Below are positions 25,367 through 33,028 of a stretch of DNA of 64,000 nt, in pieces. This DNA is from Paenibacillus mangrovi. Lineage in GTDB: Bacteria > Bacillota > Bacilli > Paenibacillales > Paenibacillaceae. Position numbers and translations under genes: made by a program. The stretch is taken from positions 1-64,000 of the forward strand of contig NZ_JALIRP010000016.1 in NCBI RefSeq assembly GCF_022898935.1, read 5' to 3'. Each line of letters starts with the position of its first letter. The stretch's first letter is position 1. The notes under the pieces are model-generated. The model ran no database searches and was not told the origin of the DNA. It saw nothing but the letters and a program-made list of their open reading frames with translations.

Positions 25367-25942
25367 CTATCTCCCATCTATTCTTTGCTGTCTATATTCG
25401 GCTGGTGTGCATCCTGTTCTCCTCTTGAACACTGTAATGAAGTATGAGGTATGCTGAAAACCAACCAAAGATCCAATCTCTCGTGCAGACTTGCTTGTAT
25501 TCCGCAAATAGTCCTGCGCCTTCTCGATTCGAATGTTTTGCAAGTACTCCGCAGGAGTCATATCCATGATTCTCTTAAACGTCCGATGTAAATGATATGG
25601 ACTACCATGGCAAACCTCTGCCAGATCGGTTAAAGTAATGGGCTCCGCAAAATTTTTATCCATGTAGTCGGTCATTATCCCGACCCATTCTCTGTCCGGC
25701 AGCCGCTCTCCTGTTGGCTTGCAGCGCTTGCACGGCCGGAATTCTTCCCGCATCGCCTGTTCCGCATTTCTGAATATCCGTACATTATCACGGTTTGGCA
25801 CCTTCGATTTGCAGGATGGCCTGCAGAATATCCCGGTTGATGTGACGGCGTAGAAAAACTTGAAGTCATGCGATTCATCATTCCTGACAATCGCCTGCCA
25901 CTTCTCCTCTGTAAGCAGTTCCGGGTCATCTCTATCCAGCAT
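25367..25942 (-). CDS. adaA: AdaA methylphosphotriester-DNA methyltransferase / AraC-type activator
   Basis: ATG 25942 sits behind GAGGTGATCAAC. About 191 aa: an Ada zinc domain with its four Cys (IFCRPSCKSK and FRPCKRCKP), then two AraC-type HTH motifs (LTDLAEVCHGSPYHLHRTFK and AREIGSLVGFQHTSYFITVF). The protein takes methyl groups from DNA phosphotriesters. Once methylated it activates the adaptive response, including its own operon. It heads a five-gene operon of alkylation-repair genes. Confidence 0.94.
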   Translation of the reverse strand: MLDRDDPELLTEEKWQAIVRNDESHDFKFFYAVTSTGIFCRPSCKSKVPNRDNVRIFRNAEQAMREEFRPCKRCKPTGERLPDREWVGIMTDYMDKNFAEPITLTDLAEVCHGSPYHLHRTFKRIMDMTPAEYLQNIRIEKAQDYLRNTSKSAREIGSLVGFQHTSYFITVFKRRTGCTPAEYRQQRIDGR

Positions 25943-26055
25943 GTTGATCACCTCTATAAAGACAGTATATCCCGATTTAGGGCTCAACGAAGGATTTTAG
26001 GAATAGAAAAGCAAGATTTTGATATTCAATCCTGCAGCTCCTTCTATAAAGCAAA

Positions 26056-26088
26056 AAACGGGATTGTCTCGAATAGAGCATCCCGTTT
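26056..26088 (-). terminator. Terminator of the isochorismatase-family gene
   Basis: Stem AAACGGGAT/ATCCCGTTT, with a T run (TTTTTTGC) following on the minus strand. It separates that gene from the adaA operon. Confidence 0.85.
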
Positions 26089-26121
26089 GTATTGTTCCGG
26101 TTTTCATCGGTAATCCAATTA

Positions 26122-26652
26122 TCAATTGAACTTAATGTTCGATGCTGCCTCCAGGCTAGCAAACGATTGGAACTGTTCATTATATTCCTCGATGATTTCT
26201 TCCGCGCTTCTTGCTCCTTGGCTCCACGTACTGTGGGCATCCTTCACAACGATCACTTCAAAACCCAGCTCGCTTGCTCTTTTACATGTCGCCTCAACAC
26301 ATATATCTGTTTGGATGCCTGCGATCACAAGACTTCCAATGCCTTTCTGAGCCAGAACCTCCTGTAGATCCGTTTCATGAAAAGCATCCGGAACATATTT
26401 CTGAATGATGACCTCGCCATTGACCGGAGCAATAGCCGGGTGAATCTCCCAGGCAGTCGTATGGGATTCCAGCGGCTCACCTGGTCCCTCATTATGCTGT
26501 ACATAGATGACCGGAACTTGATGGATCCTTGCTTGATGTATTAAACCTTTGATCCGCTCCAGAAGTTCATCCCCGTTATATACCGGATCCGACTCCGGAA
26601 ACATGCCGACCTGTACGTCAATGACAAGAAAAGCCGTATTATTCATCCCCAT
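26122..26652 (-). CDS. Isochorismatase-family cysteine hydrolase
   Basis: 176 aa with the family's D-K-C triad visible: D12 (FLVIDVQVGM), K85 (VIIQKYVPDAF) and C118 (AGIQTDICVEATC). The family includes nicotinamidases, N-carbamoylsarcosine amidases and isochorismatases. The exact substrate cannot be read from sequence. The start ATG 26652 is preceded by GGGGATGGGG. Probably monocistronic. Confidence 0.9.
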   Translation of the reverse strand: MGMNNTAFLVIDVQVGMFPESDPVYNGDELLERIKGLIHQARIHQVPVIYVQHNEGPGEPLESHTTAWEIHPAIAPVNGEVIIQKYVPDAFHETDLQEVLAQKGIGSLVIAGIQTDICVEATCKRASELGFEVIVVKDAHSTWSQGARSAEEIIEEYNEQFQSFASLEAASNIKFN

Positions 26653-26746
26653 CCCCCATCCTCATTATCAATTCAAAATTAAAATCCAAAATTTGAGAAA
26701 TCTGTTTCACTTATTATATCAGGAACGTTTGTTCGTGTAAATAAAA

Positions 26747-26774
26747 GAAGGCAGAGCTTTAGGGCTCTGCCTTC
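26747..26774 (-). terminator. Hairpin terminator of the 58-aa gene
   Basis: Stem GAAGGCAGAGC/GCTCTGCCTTC with a short loop, followed by TTTTATTT on the minus strand. Confidence 0.85.
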
Positions 26775-26782
26775 AGAATAGC

Positions 26783-26959
26783 TTAGCACTCCTTTCCGTC
26801 GATGAAAGGATCTTTGCCAGGGATGACCAGGATGTGGTTCAAAATAAATTGCTGTTGTCTCTCCGATAGATTAGAATTACGAATCAGCGCAGTGATTCGA
26901 TCTTCCAGCTTATGCATCGTTTGCAGAAACACGTCCATATCTTGCAGATGATCATTCAA
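26783..26959 (-). CDS. Small protein (58 aa), unknown
   Basis: TTG 26959 follows AAGGGAGATC by about 11 bases, and TAA is at 26783. The product starts MNDHLQDMDVFLQTMHKLED and is helical and charged, with no membrane segment. I do not recognise the family. The downstream terminator, the ribosome site and the 52-bp spacing from the PAP2 gene on the same strand support a real gene. Confidence 0.55.
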   Translation of the reverse strand: MNDHLQDMDVFLQTMHKLEDRITALIRNSNLSERQQQFILNHILVIPGKDPFIDGKEC

Positions 26960-27011
26960 CCGGATGATCTCCCTTCTTCATGCCTCTTGCTGCATTTTCG
27001 TAACATTCCAT

Positions 27012-27638
27012 TTACTTTTCTTGTGGAGTCGCTTGCTGTGTTTTTTTCGATTGCAGAGGCCAGATTTTGACTTCCCATTTTTCGTAAAAGCTTATACATG
27101 CATTCACCCAGCCGGACAGGGTTTTGGATTGCAATAACACCTGGTGCACAACCGAGGAAACCATTACCCCGATCAAAGCACCGGCCACAATATCCCCTGG
27201 ATAATGCACGCCTGTCCATACCCGGGAGAAAGCAATTAGACCCGCTAGGATCAGCCACACAATACCATCCTTTTTCCGGAAAAGGGCAATTGAAGTTGCT
27301 ATTGCAAAGGCGCCGATCGCATGATCACTTGGGAAGGATGCATTCACCGCATGATCAATCAGCTGATGCACCGTATGTGCAACAAAGGGTCTGTCACGGT
27401 AAAACAGATGTCCCAGAATAAAGCTGATCCCTAGTCCTACACAAGTGGCGATGGCGGATTCCACAACCATTCTTCTGTTCTTATCACTTCTTGTAAACCA
27501 ATAAACCAATAGTCCGATAAAAAACAGGTAAAACGCATCTTTAGCCAAAAATATCATTACCGGGTTTAAAAAGGAAGCGGAGCTCGCCCACTCATTGATG
27601 GATTGAAATAACTGATAGTCCAATTGACCAATACTCAT
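27012..27638 (-). CDS. PAP2-family phosphatase (undecaprenyl-diphosphatase BcrC-like)
   Basis: ATG 27638 follows AAGGAGAATGAAA. About 208 aa, mostly membrane segments. The PAP2 motifs are RDRPF, then SFPSDHAIGAFA and SRVWTGVHYPGD. BcrC-type enzymes dephosphorylate undecaprenyl pyrophosphate, recycling the wall lipid carrier and giving bacitracin resistance. It is followed by the 58-aa gene, and the two-component genes lie upstream on the same strand, 102 bp away. Confidence 0.9.
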   Translation of the reverse strand: MSIGQLDYQLFQSINEWASSASFLNPVMIFLAKDAFYLFFIGLLVYWFTRSDKNRRMVVESAIATCVGLGISFILGHLFYRDRPFVAHTVHQLIDHAVNASFPSDHAIGAFAIATSIALFRKKDGIVWLILAGLIAFSRVWTGVHYPGDIVAGALIGVMVSSVVHQVLLQSKTLSGWVNACISFYEKWEVKIWPLQSKKTQQATPQEK

Positions 27639-27745
27639 TTTCATTCTCCTTCTGCAGATTCTTGTCGAACCGGATTACTTCCGGCTGTTATCACCTTACA
27701 GCAGAAAAATGAAAAAACGATGAGAAGCTCCTTAAAACTTTTCGT

Positions 27746-29164
27746 CTATGCCTTAACAGCGGCCGGAAACGTAAGCGTAACCCGAGTACCTTCATCCTCC
27801 ACACTCGTCATATTGATTTCTCCGTTATAATGCAGAACAATATTTCTGGCAATCGATAACCCCAGTCCTGTCCCACCAATCTCACGATTGCGTGCCTTGT
27901 CCACTCGGTAGAAACGGTCAAATACATATTGAAGCTCTTCCGATGGTACACCGATTCCATGATCCTGAACGGATATAGACAACTGCCCGTTTTTCACATG
28001 GGAGGTTATCTCCACCTGTTTATCTTTGTCCGAATATTTCACGGCATTTTCAATCAAAATAAGCATGATTTGTTCCAGATGCAGCGGGTTCAGCTTCACA
28101 GCATAGTTGCTTTTTTCCACATTTATATTAAAAGTGAATTCCGGATGCAAGGTTTCCATCCTTTTTACCGTTTCAGTCAGATACGGCTCAATGTGAATAT
28201 AATTCACATGTTCCGACATTGTTTGGGATTCGGTTCTTGTCAGAGTGAGCAGCTCCTGTACAAGCCTTTTCAGACGGCGGACCTCCTGCAGAGATGCGTC
28301 AAGCGATTCCTCGAGAACGACAGGGTCCTCTTTGCCCCAGCGGTTCAATAAGTTTAAATGGCCCTCCAGAATGGTAATCGGCGTGCGAAGCTCATGTGAA
28401 GCATCATCCACGAATTGCTTTTGCTGCCGGAATGAAATCTCCAGCTGATCCATCAGCTCATTGAACAGACGAGCAAGCTCGGAGAACTCATCCCCGTTTT
28501 CGATGTTTGCGACGCGTTCCTGCAGCCCCTTTTCTTTGACATTTTGGATCGTGCTTGCAAGAGCCTTGACCGGTCGCAAAAACTGTTTGGCAATCGCCCA
28601 GCCACTGAGAACGCTGATGCCTACAGCAAGCATACCTCCGATTACCATAACGAGCAGCAGTGTTTTATTGAAATGGTCAAAGGTCTCCAAATTGCTCGCT
28701 ATTTCAATCGTTCCATGCACATTACCCGACGTGAACGGAGTCCGGTATACCAGAATATGGTCGTCTGCGTCAAGCCGAACATCCTGCATCTGTGCTGAAG
28801 ATACCTGAACCGGAGCAATCCAGTTGGAATTAAAGCGGTTGGAGTCTGTCAGCAGCTCTGTACCATCTTGATCGATAATTCTAATCATCTGATTTTTGCC
28901 CAGTATATTTCTCATAAAGGATTTCGTTTCAGGAAGCTCGAAGTCAGCGGCAGAGCTGGTATTGTCCTTCACATATACCTCGACCTGGGACATCATCGTA
29001 TGGAGCGTATCCTGCTCCTGATTCATCATCCAATTCTTCAACACGAGGTACTGGGCAAAATTGTACGTGGCAAATACCAGGAAAATAAGCAGCGCCGCCC
29101 CAAGCATGAGCTTCCAAATGACCGGCAATCTTCGAAGCAAATCTTTTATCCGCTTAATCATCAT
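27746..29164 (-). CDS. OmpR/ArlS-type sensor histidine kinase
   Basis: 472 aa. Two membrane segments (about 15-35 and 172-192) flank an extracellular sensor domain. A HAMP region (FLRPVKALASTIQNVK) is followed by the phosphoacceptor His in FVDDASHELRTPITILEGHL and the ATP-binding N box (LILIENAVKYSDKDK) and G boxes (GIGVPSEE, GTGLGLSIA). Overlaps the response-regulator stop by 4 bases (ATGA), so they are coupled. Signal unknown; nearby PAP2 and envelope genes hint at wall sensing. Confidence 0.95.
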   Translation of the reverse strand: MMIKRIKDLLRRLPVIWKLMLGAALLIFLVFATYNFAQYLVLKNWMMNQEQDTLHTMMSQVEVYVKDNTSSAADFELPETKSFMRNILGKNQMIRIIDQDGTELLTDSNRFNSNWIAPVQVSSAQMQDVRLDADDHILVYRTPFTSGNVHGTIEIASNLETFDHFNKTLLLVMVIGGMLAVGISVLSGWAIAKQFLRPVKALASTIQNVKEKGLQERVANIENGDEFSELARLFNELMDQLEISFRQQKQFVDDASHELRTPITILEGHLNLLNRWGKEDPVVLEESLDASLQEVRRLKRLVQELLTLTRTESQTMSEHVNYIHIEPYLTETVKRMETLHPEFTFNINVEKSNYAVKLNPLHLEQIMLILIENAVKYSDKDKQVEITSHVKNGQLSISVQDHGIGVPSEELQYVFDRFYRVDKARNREIGGTGLGLSIARNIVLHYNGEINMTSVEDEGTRVTLTFPAAVKA

Positions 29165-29835
29165 CTCATCACATATCCCATTCCCCGGACCGTTTGAATC
29201 ATACTTTCTTCTCCGGGCACATCAAGTTTGTTTCTCAAATACCGCACATAAACGTCAACCACATTGGTCTCTACAAGCGAGTCATATCCCCATACCAGAT
29301 CTAAAAGCATGTCCCTCGTCTGCACCATATTCGGATGCTTCATGAGTACAGCTAGTAGATCAAATTCTCGCTTAGTCAGCTCCACGACTTCTCCGCTGCG
29401 TGTCACGATTCTCGCGTCCAGATCGATGGTGATCCCGCGGAAGTTTAATGTGGAATGGTTTTCGCGGTCCTCCAGCTCAATCCGGCGGAACAGTGCCCGC
29501 ATACGGGCCATAAGCTCTTCAATATCAAACGGTTTGGCAAGATAATCATCCGCACCACTGTCGAGACCCGATACCCGATCCTCCAGCTGGTCTCTGGCCG
29601 TAAGCATAATGACAGGCGTACTCTTCACGGCTCGGATTCTGCGGCAGACCTCTACACCGTTCAGTCCCGGCAGCATGATATCCAGTAGTATCAAATCCCA
29701 CTCTTCCGCAAGAGCCAATTGGAGTCCGTTGTTTCCTTCATAGGCTCCCTTCACGTAAAATTGTTCATGTTCGAGTTCTAATTGAATAAATCGGGCCAGA
29801 CTTTTTTCATCCTCTATAATCAATATTCGTTTCAT
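29161..29835 (-). CDS. OmpR-family response regulator
   Basis: 224 aa from ATG 29835 behind AAGGAGAG. The receiver domain has the acidic pair (IIEDE), phosphoacceptor Asp in LILLDIMLPG (about residue 52) and Lys in YLAKPFDIEEL. The C-terminal winged helix (ELTKREFDLLAVLMKHPNMV to RYLRNKLD) binds DNA. Cotranscribed with the kinase downstream, which it precedes. Confidence 0.96.
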   Translation of the reverse strand: MKRILIIEDEKSLARFIQLELEHEQFYVKGAYEGNNGLQLALAEEWDLILLDIMLPGLNGVEVCRRIRAVKSTPVIMLTARDQLEDRVSGLDSGADDYLAKPFDIEELMARMRALFRRIELEDRENHSTLNFRGITIDLDARIVTRSGEVVELTKREFDLLAVLMKHPNMVQTRDMLLDLVWGYDSLVETNVVDVYVRYLRNKLDVPGEESMIQTVRGMGYVMR

Positions 29836-29989
29836 ATTCCGACTCTCCTTTGCACTGCTCTACGTCCCCATTATAAAAGAAAAACATGAAAAATCGATGA
29901 GAGATTTTCATGTCCGCTGCAGGCACCGTTTCATTCTTTCTATCTTCACAATACCAGTTTGGGCAAACCCGCTTCGTCTAAACAAAAAA

Positions 29990-30016
29990 CGCAGCTCTCT
30001 TTCATAAGAGAACCGC
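29990..30016 (-). terminator. Terminator of the EamA transporter gene
   Basis: Stem CGCAGCTCTCTT/AAGAGAACCGCG (imperfect), with TTTTTTGTTT following on the minus strand. Confidence 0.75.
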
Positions 30017-30040
30017 GCTTATAATGAGTTGGTAATCGTT

Positions 30041-30931
30041 TTAGGCCACGTTATTTTCCCTGGCTTTGCGAAAACGGACATTCACGAGAATGATGCTGGC
30101 AAGAATCAGGATCAGACCGATCAGCAGATTCAGCGTCACATGTTCATCCAGGAATATAACGCTCGTAAAAATTGAAACCAGCGGAATCAGGAAAGTATAA
30201 GAACCCACTTTGCTCGCTTCTCCCTCATGGATTAATTTGAAATATACAAACCATCCGAGTGCGATAACGAAAATGGAAATAAAAACAGTGTCTGCGATAA
30301 AGGATGCGTTCCATACGATGGCCGACCAGTCTTCCATTCCCGTACCTACAGCCAGCAAAATAATGCCGCCAATCGTAATCTGCATAGCGGTGAGCCAGAG
30401 CGAATCCACTTTATGCCCAATCTTTTTAACATAAACGGTACCGAGTGCCCATGTTAGGGCGGTAATAATTGCCAATATTATGCCGATCGGGGATATGTTA
30501 CCGCTGAGCCCACCCAAGCTCATTGTAGCCACACCGGCAAAACCGACTAACAGTCCGAGCATTTTCTGCCTTGTCATGCTTTCTCCGAGCCACATCCATG
30601 AGAATAATCCTAGCAGTACCGGCTGCAGAAATACGATCGCTGAAAACAAGCCCGCAGGCGTATATTGAAGCCCGATCGTCTGTACGCCGTAATAGAGCAC
30701 GATGCTGAGCAAAGCGGACAAAAGATACACCGGCCAGTTTTTCCGGAACTGCAATTTCTTGTATTTGGGCAAAGCCACGAGGACAAGCAGCAAGCCGCCG
30801 ATAAAGGCGCGAAGGCCGGCAAAAAGAATCGGCGGTGTATATTGCAGCGCAACTTTAGACAAGGGCCAATTAATCCCCCAGACCAAAATCAAAAAAGCTA
30901 AAAGAAGAACGGTTTTATTTTGCTGAATCAT
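30041..30931 (-). CDS. EamA/DMT-family drug-metabolite transporter
   Basis: Likely start ATG 30931; the GTG at 30943 lies on the AAGGAG site itself. About 296 aa with ten hydrophobic segments in two EamA halves (residues 10-140 and 155-290). WGINWPLSKVALQY and the second-half WALGTVYVKKIG are typical. It exports small molecules such as amino acids or metabolites, substrate unknown. Monocistronic, with a terminator at 29990-30016. Confidence 0.9.
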   Translation of the reverse strand: MIQQNKTVLLLAFLILVWGINWPLSKVALQYTPPILFAGLRAFIGGLLLVLVALPKYKKLQFRKNWPVYLLSALLSIVLYYGVQTIGLQYTPAGLFSAIVFLQPVLLGLFSWMWLGESMTRQKMLGLLVGFAGVATMSLGGLSGNISPIGIILAIITALTWALGTVYVKKIGHKVDSLWLTAMQITIGGIILLAVGTGMEDWSAIVWNASFIADTVFISIFVIALGWFVYFKLIHEGEASKVGSYTFLIPLVSIFTSVIFLDEHVTLNLLIGLILILASIILVNVRFRKARENNVA

Positions 30932-31071
30932 TTCTGTCTTCACTCCTTGTAACTACATAAACATGGTGTGAATTATACTCTCATATGTCAGTCGCGTCAT
31001 GTATTTTTTCTGAAAGTGTTATTTTCCCTTTGCAAGATCATTTCCATATATCCCCTTTACTGCTTACCTTA

Positions 31072-31113
31072 AAAAAAGCTGACGCCAAATAATCATGGCA
31101 TCAGCTTTTTTTG
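31072..31113. terminator. Bidirectional terminator
   Basis: Stem AAAAAAGCTGACGCC/GGCATCAGCTTTTTT (one mismatch) around a 10-nt loop. Its right half is shared with the direct repeat that ends the metallophosphoesterase gene, so it was probably that gene's original terminator. Confidence 0.8.
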
Positions 31114-31212
31114 TATGTAGAAAATCAATCAGTTTCTTTCCTTTTAATATCACAACTGTGCAGCGCTTATTAACTCCATAACCAGCTCGCGATCCTCTTC
31201 GCTCCCGCGGGC
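31096..31212. repeat. Direct repeat copy A (relic of a metallophosphoesterase 3' end)
   Basis: These 117 bases match 31988-32104 with only a few changes. The second copy is the terminator half and the last codons of the metallophosphoesterase gene. Here the frame (ELVMELISAAQL-like on the minus strand) breaks off, so it is a truncated duplicate. The two copies flank the stalk-domain gene. Confidence 0.85.
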
Positions 31213-31317
31213 AATTGATGAAGATTCAAATAAGTACACTCTGCCTTAAGCAACATTTCTCCGATTAAATACGTCTAATAATATATTAAACACAATCACC
31301 GAACGGAGTCGGAGAAA

Positions 31318-31770
31318 ATGAAAAAAAGCATTTTAATTCTGCGTATAACTGTGATATTTACATTGTTTGCAACAAGTTTAGTTCCTCTCTCATTGGCTCA
31401 TGCTGAACAAAAACGCGTTACGGGAACAGTGGTATTAGATGGTAAAGCATTAGATGACAAAGCTACCATTATTAACGGGAATACAATGATACCGTTCCGT
31501 AGTTTTTTTGAGGCTTTAGGTATGTCGGTTAATTGGGATCAAAAAACTAAAACAGTCACAGCTTCAAAGAATGATCTTGAAATAAAAATGACAAATGGAA
31601 TATTAAAGGCGATTATTAACAATAAGGATATCCCTTTAACCCAAGCTCCTTTTTTAGATGAAACAGAAAATAAGTTTTATGTTAATACACGTGTTGTTGC
31701 TGAATCCACTGGCGCTACTGTTGAATGGGATAACGTAAAGAAAATAGCATCCATAACAACTAAAAATTAA
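31318..31770 (+). CDS. Secreted single stalk-domain protein (copper amine oxidase N-like)
   Basis: 150 aa from ATG 31318 behind GGAGTCGGAGAAA. A signal peptide (ITVIFTLFATSLVPLSLAHA) ends near AEQKR. The rest is one copper-amine-oxidase N-terminal-type stalk domain: GNTMIPFRSFFEALGMSVNW and VNTRVVAESTGATVEW. Such domains usually tether enzymes to the wall. Here there is no second domain. It is inserted between 117-bp direct repeats and is more AT-rich than its neighbours, suggesting a recent insertion. Confidence 0.85.
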   Translation: MKKSILILRITVIFTLFATSLVPLSLAHAEQKRVTGTVVLDGKALDDKATIINGNTMIPFRSFFEALGMSVNWDQKTKTVTASKNDLEIKMTNGILKAIINNKDIPLTQAPFLDETENKFYVNTRVVAESTGATVEWDNVKKIASITTKN

Positions 31771-31781
31771 GTAAATTAATT

Positions 31782-31808
31782 GAGGCTCTTATGTGAGAAT
31801 AGGAGCCT
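31782..31808 (+). terminator. Terminator of the stalk-domain gene
   Basis: Stem AGGCTC/GAGCCT followed by TTTTTT on the plus strand, directly after the stop codon. Confidence 0.75.
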
Positions 31809-31987
31809 TTTTTAGCTATCTCTGTACTGTAGGAGTTGAATAGGAATTCATTAAAAAGAGGCTTCGCAACTTACGAATCCTCACGAAACTAAATAACCAG
31901 TCGCCGGTTCATTTCCGACGACTGGCTGCTTAGACTTGAAAGGTGTTTTGATCCCTGTCTCACAAACAGGGGTCAGTCCAATGATCC

Positions 31988-32104
31988 TGGCATCAGCTTT
32001 GTTTGTATGTAGAAAATCAATCAGTTTCTTTCCTTTTAATATCACAACTGTGCAGCGCTTATTAACTCCACAACCAGCTCGCGATCTTCTTCGCCCCCGC
32101 GGGC
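31988..32104. repeat. Direct repeat copy B (3' end of the metallophosphoesterase gene)
   Basis: The intact partner of the repeat at 31096-31212. It covers the last 21 codons of the metallophosphoesterase gene and about 54 bp beyond. Confidence 0.85.
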
Positions 32105-32884
32105 ATCTGGTGTCGGGGAAAAGTGCTTCATATGCTTGTGGAGAACCGGCGCATGATCCATAACCACTGGGCTCGTGACGTCTACTGCCGTAATCCGGAT
32201 GGCTTCATTTCCGATGTCAACCAACCGAAAACCCGGCTGATCCAGGCAGGCTGACATTTGTACAAATGACCAATCCTGCTGCTGTACAATCGAATCCATA
32301 TGGGTGTGACCATTAAAATAAATTCCAATCCCTTTGTTTTGGTTCAGGATACTCCACATATCAATGTTTGGGTGAATCGAGCCTTTCTCTCTCACCGAAC
32401 CCTTGGTAGTACGGTATATAGGATGATGTCCAAATACGAGAAGCGGTTTTTCATTGGACGAAATGACTCTGCTTTCCAGCCACTCCAGCTGTTCAAAATC
32501 AAGCCAGCCTCCCCAATCCTCAAAATCCATTTCCTTCGCAGTATCCAGAAAAACCAGCATCGCTTCTTCCGTATCAAGAACATGATATCGTTGCTGTCCT
32601 GTAATCCGAAGGACCTCGCTTCTGGTCTGGCCGTAAAGGTCATGATTACCGAGGACGTGAATGAATCGCTTGTCCTGACGCTTCAATAACGCATATACTT
32701 CCTGAAGTTCCGATGTCAGTCCATAGTTGGTGAGATCTCCGAGTGAAATATACAAATCCGCATCGAGATTCAGAAACTGCTCGAGCACATGATGATAAAA
32801 TGCAGTCCGAGCCTCCTCCAAACCCGGTATGGACCGGTCGATCTCATGATAATGCAAGTCTCCCAGCAAAGCCAATTTCATCAT
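32042..32884 (-). CDS. Calcineurin-like metallophosphoesterase
   Basis: 280 aa from ATG 32884. The metal motifs are in order: GDLHYHE (about residue 8), SLGDLTNYG (about 47), LGNHDLYG (about 77), FGHHPIY (about 151) and FNGHTHMD (about 194). Together these form the dinuclear metal site. Substrate cannot be assigned; family members act on cyclic nucleotides, Ap4A or phosphoproteins. The 3' end is duplicated at 31096-31212. Confidence 0.9.
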   Translation of the reverse strand: MMKLALLGDLHYHEIDRSIPGLEEARTAFYHHVLEQFLNLDADLYISLGDLTNYGLTSELQEVYALLKRQDKRFIHVLGNHDLYGQTRSEVLRITGQQRYHVLDTEEAMLVFLDTAKEMDFEDWGGWLDFEQLEWLESRVISSNEKPLLVFGHHPIYRTTKGSVREKGSIHPNIDMWSILNQNKGIGIYFNGHTHMDSIVQQQDWSFVQMSACLDQPGFRLVDIGNEAIRITAVDVTSPVVMDHAPVLHKHMKHFSPTPDARGGEEDRELVVELISAAQL

Positions 32885-33028
32885 ATACCTCTCCCTTCGA
32901 TCTACAAAATGACATCCTTATTCCTCCATCATAAAGACGAAGTATTATTTATGCGTTAAGAGTGAAGGCATATTTTGTAAAAGAATAAATGGATATCTTG
33001 CAAATCGAAAGAAGGCAGCAGATGATCA

